From IMG/VR virus record IMGVR_UViG_3300001848_000368, positions 1-47,626 of that record: a DNA stretch of 47,626 nucleotides. The stretch is one strand, 5' to 3'. Origin of the DNA: a virus. The translations under genes and the position numbers were made by a program. Position 1 is the first letter of the stretch; each line of letters starts with the position of its first letter. The notes beneath the pieces were generated by a model. The model saw nothing but the letters and a program-made list of their open reading frames with translations, was not told the DNA's origin and did no database searches. Below, piece by piece: positions 44,731 to 47,626 of the stretch.

Positions 44731-45381
44731 TTATTTATTATATTCCCAATCAAGTATTTTACCAACTAGATCAGATCTATGGTTATGTTTTAATTTAATA
44801 TATTTAATCTCTTCTATTTTTTTACTTAGTTCTATAATATAAGACAGACCATTATAAGGATCTTTAATATCTTTTTGCTCGTTATCTCCATTAATGATAA
44901 TTCTACCATTCTTACCTAATCTAGTTAATATAGCAAGCATTTCTGATTTTGTAAGATTCTGAGCCTCTTCTACAACTAATACATCATCAATTGTTTTTCC
45001 TCTAATAAATTGAACTGGTAATGCTTCAACTTTATTATCTTTTATATACTCTTCTATTTTAACTTTATCATAACATTTAATTAAATTCTCCTGAAAAGCT
45101 TCTAAATAAGGATTAAATTTTTCATCTAAAGAACCAGGTAAAAAACCTAATGAATGTCCAACCTCAACTGCTGCTCTGGTTATTTGTATCTTTTCATACT
45201 GTTTTTTAAATAAAAAGTCTAATGCTGTTTGCGCACTTACTAAACTCTTACCACACCCTGCTCTACCTGTTATAACCACTATTTGATTTTCAATTATTAA
45301 CCGTTTTGCCTCTTTCTGTTCCTCATTTAATTGGATTTTGTACTTTATTTCGTTCTTTAAAACTTTTTTTGGCTTTTCCAT
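44731..45381 (-). CDS. phoH: PhoH-like ATPase
   Basis: A 216-aa PhoH-family ATPase. Walker A is GRAGCGKS (39-46), a Lys-rich segment leads to RAAVEVGHSLGFLPGSLDEK (69-88), the conserved PhoH motif, and Walker B is VVEEAQN (136-142), where the usual first Asp is Glu. The last part carries RIIINGDNEQ and HNHRSDLVGKI. PhoH is common in marine phages; its role in infection is unclear, although RNA-related functions have been proposed for the family. It lies between capsid and neck genes, preceded by a terminator and an ATATTTAT element 30 nt upstream. Confidence 0.92.
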   Translation of the reverse strand: MEKPKKVLKNEIKYKIQLNEEQKEAKRLIIENQIVVITGRAGCGKSLVSAQTALDFLFKKQYEKIQITRAAVEVGHSLGFLPGSLDEKFNPYLEAFQENLIKCYDKVKIEEYIKDNKVEALPVQFIRGKTIDDVLVVEEAQNLTKSEMLAILTRLGKNGRIIINGDNEQKDIKDPYNGLSYIIELSKKIEEIKYIKLKHNHRSDLVGKILDWEYNK

Positions 45382-45411
45382 AAATTAATTTTTTGTGAAG
45401 AACTATTTAGA

Positions 45412-45419
45412 ATAAATAT
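45412..45419 (-). promoter_or_regulatory. ATATTTAT element between the 92-aa gene terminator and phoH
   Basis: Exact octamer followed by T, 30 nt before the ATG at 45381 and 22 nt beyond the hairpin terminator of the 92-aa gene. Confidence 0.6.
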
Positions 45420-45433
45420 CCAATTAGTTGAAA

Positions 45434-45461
45434 TAAAAATAGCCCGGTTTAATTACCAGGC
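45434..45461 (-). terminator. Intrinsic terminator after the 92-aa gene
   Basis: In sense RNA a 7-bp stem GCCTGGT/ACCGGGC (one G-U pair) with a 6-nt loop (45442-45461) is followed by TATTTTTATTT. The mismatch on the opposite strand means it is stable mainly as minus-strand RNA, which fits the gene direction. Confidence 0.78.
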
Positions 45462-45484
45462 CATTAATTTACTTATTTTTTATT

Positions 45485-45763
45485 TTATCTAGTCTGTGGA
45501 TACGCGTAAGATCCAGAATATATAATTGCAATACCAGTGGATTGAGTTACTTCAGTTATACTTCCATATACCCCAACTCCAGCTGTAAATGATACATTAG
45601 CTAATCTATTACTACCACTTAAATTTGAAATAACTACTGTTGCAGTTGTGTTTGTTACTGGATAATACCAAAAAGCATCACAAGACTTTGTTATAGAACC
45701 ACTTAAAATGGCTCCACCGTTTAAACCATATGGATCTTTTAATCCGTCTACTAATTCAGGCAT
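45485..45763 (-). CDS. Small capsid-region protein, 92 aa
   Basis: The 92-residue protein is beta-rich (TNTTATVVISNLSGSNRLANV, split from a VGVYGSITEVTQSTG strand region), with one Cys and a C-terminal YSGSYAYPQTR. It sits between the major capsid and PhoH genes and is bracketed by its own ATATTTAT element and its own terminator, so it is made from a short monocistronic transcript, as would suit an abundant product. A capsid decoration or vertex protein is an attractive guess, but no homology is recognised. Confidence 0.65.
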   Translation of the reverse strand: MPELVDGLKDPYGLNGGAILSGSITKSCDAFWYYPVTNTTATVVISNLSGSNRLANVSFTAGVGVYGSITEVTQSTGIAIIYSGSYAYPQTR

Positions 45764-45777
45764 ATTTTTATTTTATT

Positions 45778-45785
45778 ATAAATAT
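45778..45785 (-). promoter_or_regulatory. ATATTTAT element between the capsid terminator and the 92-aa gene
   Basis: Exact octamer followed by A, 14 nt before the ATG at 45763 and 17 nt beyond the capsid terminator. It is the clearest terminator-element-gene arrangement. Confidence 0.65.
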
Positions 45786-45795
45786 TGAAATAAAT

Positions 45796-45820
45796 AAAAA
45801 AAGCCCAACCTGAGTTGGGC
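45796..45820 (-). terminator. Intrinsic terminator after the major capsid gene
   Basis: In sense, a perfect 7-bp stem GCCCAAC/GTTGGGC with a 4-nt loop (45803-45820) is followed by seven U residues. It lies 25 nt after the capsid stop codon and should insulate strong capsid transcription. Confidence 0.93.
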
Positions 45821-45844
45821 CTTTATTTTGTATCTAGGTTAAAA

Positions 45845-47521
45845 TTAGATAATGTTTAAATCAGATACTAACACCTTACCATAGAACTCTGGACGAACCA
45901 TAGTCATTGCGTAACGAGTCATGATACCTTTTCTAGGAGTGAAGGTATTAGGATCGTACACAAGAGGAGTCATGATCAAAGGTACATATGGAGAGTAAAC
46001 AGCACCACATTCCAAGAACTGAGTTCCACGGAAGCCCATCAAGATAACATTTTCAGTCATGTATGGGTTTTTGTATACTTTATAACGACTGTTCAAAGAA
46101 CCAATCTTTTGAACACCGAATGCATACTTCATAGTATCTGCTGCTCCATCAGTATCAGCTGCAAATCCAGGAATTGATTCCAAGATAGTAGCTACTGCAG
46201 GAGAAACAACCATAAAGTTAGCACCTCCACGTAAAGTACGTTGATGAATGATATTAGATACTTTTTGTAATTTAATACCAATAGTTTGGAACCATGTCAT
46301 TTGGTTATAGAAAGCTCCAGCAGTATTAGTAGTAAATGCAGTACCTGTAGTATTGATTTGTTGACCTATTTTAGCAGACCATACTTCTGTAGTTGCTGCA
46401 TTTTGAATCAACATATCCATTACTTCTAAGTCGATCTCTAAAGATACGTGCTCAGACAATAGACCAGTCAATTCAGCTTCAGCATCAAGTGCGTGGTAAG
46501 CATTAAGATCTTGAGCAAATTCTGGAGTCCATTGTGCTTTTAACTTACGAGTTTTAGCAGAAATTGTTTGACTCTTCATTGCAACATTGATCTCAGGGAT
46601 AGTTATTGAACTAGCTCCGTTTGCAGTTGAATATGCATTAGGCATTGAAGGAGTGTTTGTACGATCTTCAAAATCACCACGACTATTAAAGTCAGTTTCT
46701 TTGTTATAGAAGATAGTAGCAGATCCAGTCAAAGTAGCTAATGAGCTTGCTGAACTTGTTACATAGAAATAGATGTCTGTACCAACTACTTTTGTGAAAG
46801 CAGGAAGAACGTTAGTAGTAGTAAACGCTGCATTAGCAGAACCACTAAGTTCAAATGCTCTAACACCTAATGTGTTATATCCAGGAATTGCAGAAAGAGG
46901 ATAAGCCAAACGAGCAATTGTACCTAAAGAAGCAGATACAGATGCATCAAAATTCAATTCATCCCAAGTAGCAGGAACTGAGCAATTAGCTTTTGTAGGA
47001 GTTGTAGATGCAGAGAACAAGTTCAATGAATAATTGAATTGACCAGCACCATAAAGACCACCAGCAGCAGCATTACCGAAGTTTGCAGTTGCAGTACCAT
47101 ATACTGAATTTCCTTTAGCAAAATCAGGATTACCATCAGTACCGTATTGGAAATCCAAGAAGAATACCAATCCAGCAGGTAAATTCATAGGTTGAACAGA
47201 AACGAATTCTTTAGCAGCGATTTGACCGAAGATCTTACGAACTAAAGGTAAAGCTACACCAGCCCATTGTTCACCACCAGCGTTAGTCCATGTAGAACCA
47301 CCACTTGCATTGATACCAGAGTTTGTGTTTGAAGATTCAATAACCAATTGTTTTGCTTGGTTCTCAAGGATCATAGCCATTTGTGAACGACCATTATCAT
47401 CAAGACCTTCAAGCAGACCAGATTTTGCCCACTTTTTTGTAAGTTTAGAGGCAACACTAAACTGGTCAGAGTATGCTGTTTGAGCAGACTCATTTAGTAA
47501 AGATTGTACTAAGTTTGCCAT
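45845..47521 (-). CDS. Major capsid protein, T4 gp23-like
   Basis: The main shell protein (558 aa; T4 gp23 is 521 aa). Key segments are WAGVALPLVRKIFG (86-99) and SVQPMNLPAGLVFFLDFQYG (108-127), corresponding to the conserved gp23 segment around QPMNGPTGLIF. Later parts include AQDLNAYHALDAEAELTGLL, HVSLEIDLEVMDMLI and the C-terminal TRYAMTMVRPEFYGKVLVSD. The HK97-like fold is expected. The first 60 residues, helical and charged, may be a propeptide removed by the prohead protease as in T4, but no site is proved. The gene is followed by the strongest terminator in the window. Confidence 0.95.
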   Translation of the reverse strand: MANLVQSLLNESAQTAYSDQFSVASKLTKKWAKSGLLEGLDDNGRSQMAMILENQAKQLVIESSNTNSGINASGGSTWTNAGGEQWAGVALPLVRKIFGQIAAKEFVSVQPMNLPAGLVFFLDFQYGTDGNPDFAKGNSVYGTATANFGNAAAGGLYGAGQFNYSLNLFSASTTPTKANCSVPATWDELNFDASVSASLGTIARLAYPLSAIPGYNTLGVRAFELSGSANAAFTTTNVLPAFTKVVGTDIYFYVTSSASSLATLTGSATIFYNKETDFNSRGDFEDRTNTPSMPNAYSTANGASSITIPEINVAMKSQTISAKTRKLKAQWTPEFAQDLNAYHALDAEAELTGLLSEHVSLEIDLEVMDMLIQNAATTEVWSAKIGQQINTTGTAFTTNTAGAFYNQMTWFQTIGIKLQKVSNIIHQRTLRGGANFMVVSPAVATILESIPGFAADTDGAADTMKYAFGVQKIGSLNSRYKVYKNPYMTENVILMGFRGTQFLECGAVYSPYVPLIMTPLVYDPNTFTPRKGIMTRYAMTMVRPEFYGKVLVSDLNII

Positions 47522-47551
47522 TTTTTTAAATGTTTGATTTGTTTTTTAAAA

Positions 47552-47626
47552 TTATTTTATACCAGCAATTTTTTGCCATCTGCTAACAAAATTGTCAGCT
47601 TCAACAATTACTTTTTTAGGAGCAAC
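47552..47626 (-). CDS. C-terminal end of an upstream gene, possibly prohead scaffold
   Basis: Only the last 24 codons and the TAA stop are inside the window; they read VAPKKVIVEADNFVSRW then QKIAGIK. The frame is open to the window edge. In T4-type phages the gene just upstream of the capsid gene encodes the prohead core scaffold (gp22), so this may be its C-terminus, but the fragment is too short to recognise. Confidence 0.6.
   Translation of the reverse strand, partial: VAPKKVIVEADNFVSRWQKIAGIK

Overview
This window looks like part of the genome of a contractile-tailed, T4-type bacteriophage. Every gene I can support lies on the minus strand, so transcription runs from high to low coordinates. 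Gaps are short, many starts and stops overlap, and the sequence is visibly A+T rich. Virion genes recognisable by T4 equivalent include the major capsid protein (gp23-like), neck and tail-terminator proteins (gp13/14/15-like), sheath (gp18), tube (gp19), a gp26-like baseplate-hub protein, tape measure and baseplate proteins. Replication genes resemble T4 gp32, UvsX, gp41 and the 5'-3' exonuclease, but the DNA polymerase is family A instead of the family B enzyme of T4. Almost no start has a Shine-Dalgarno sequence; leaders are A/T-rich. With a DUF5522-type cysteine protein, this suggests a Bacteroidota (flavobacteria-like) host. The host is an inference.

Layout in transcription order. (1) 47626-43064: end of an unknown gene, major capsid protein with a strong terminator, a small protein, PhoH-like ATPase, and neck proteins. 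(2) 43064-26745: gp15-like tail terminator, then about 15 kb of fibre and adhesin genes. These include an 800-aa protein with 11-residue repeats, a PA14-domain protein, a 1968-aa fibre with a C1q-like end, a mini-fibre, and three tandem glycine-rich adhesins. A 59-aa gene at 38398-38577 sits between two fibre genes. (3) 26691-12403: small proteins, sheath, an acidic protein, tube, gp26-like hub protein with a possible +1 frameshift into an 85-aa ORF, tape measure, gp48/54-like protein, LysM/gp53-like protein, and a 1428-aa hub fused to a cell-wall hydrolase. (4) 12348-14: replication and nucleotide metabolism, comprising a divergent second family-A polymerase-like protein, SSB, UvsX, 5'-3' exonuclease, DnaB-type helicase, adenosylcobalamin-dependent ribonucleotide reductase, full-length PolA and a GIY-YIG homing endonuclease.

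The main regulatory observation is an exact octamer, ATATTTAT followed by A or T in the coding sense. It lies 9-57 nt upstream of 16 genes, mostly structural or small genes, and is absent in exact form before the core replication genes. In three cases it follows an intrinsic terminator and precedes the next gene, as a phage-specific promoter would. No stretch of 300 bases or more lacks a gene; the largest gap is the 148-nt leader of the ribonucleotide reductase gene (5780-5927), which holds three small hairpins. I saw no tRNA genes, CRISPR arrays, insertion sequences or attachment sites.
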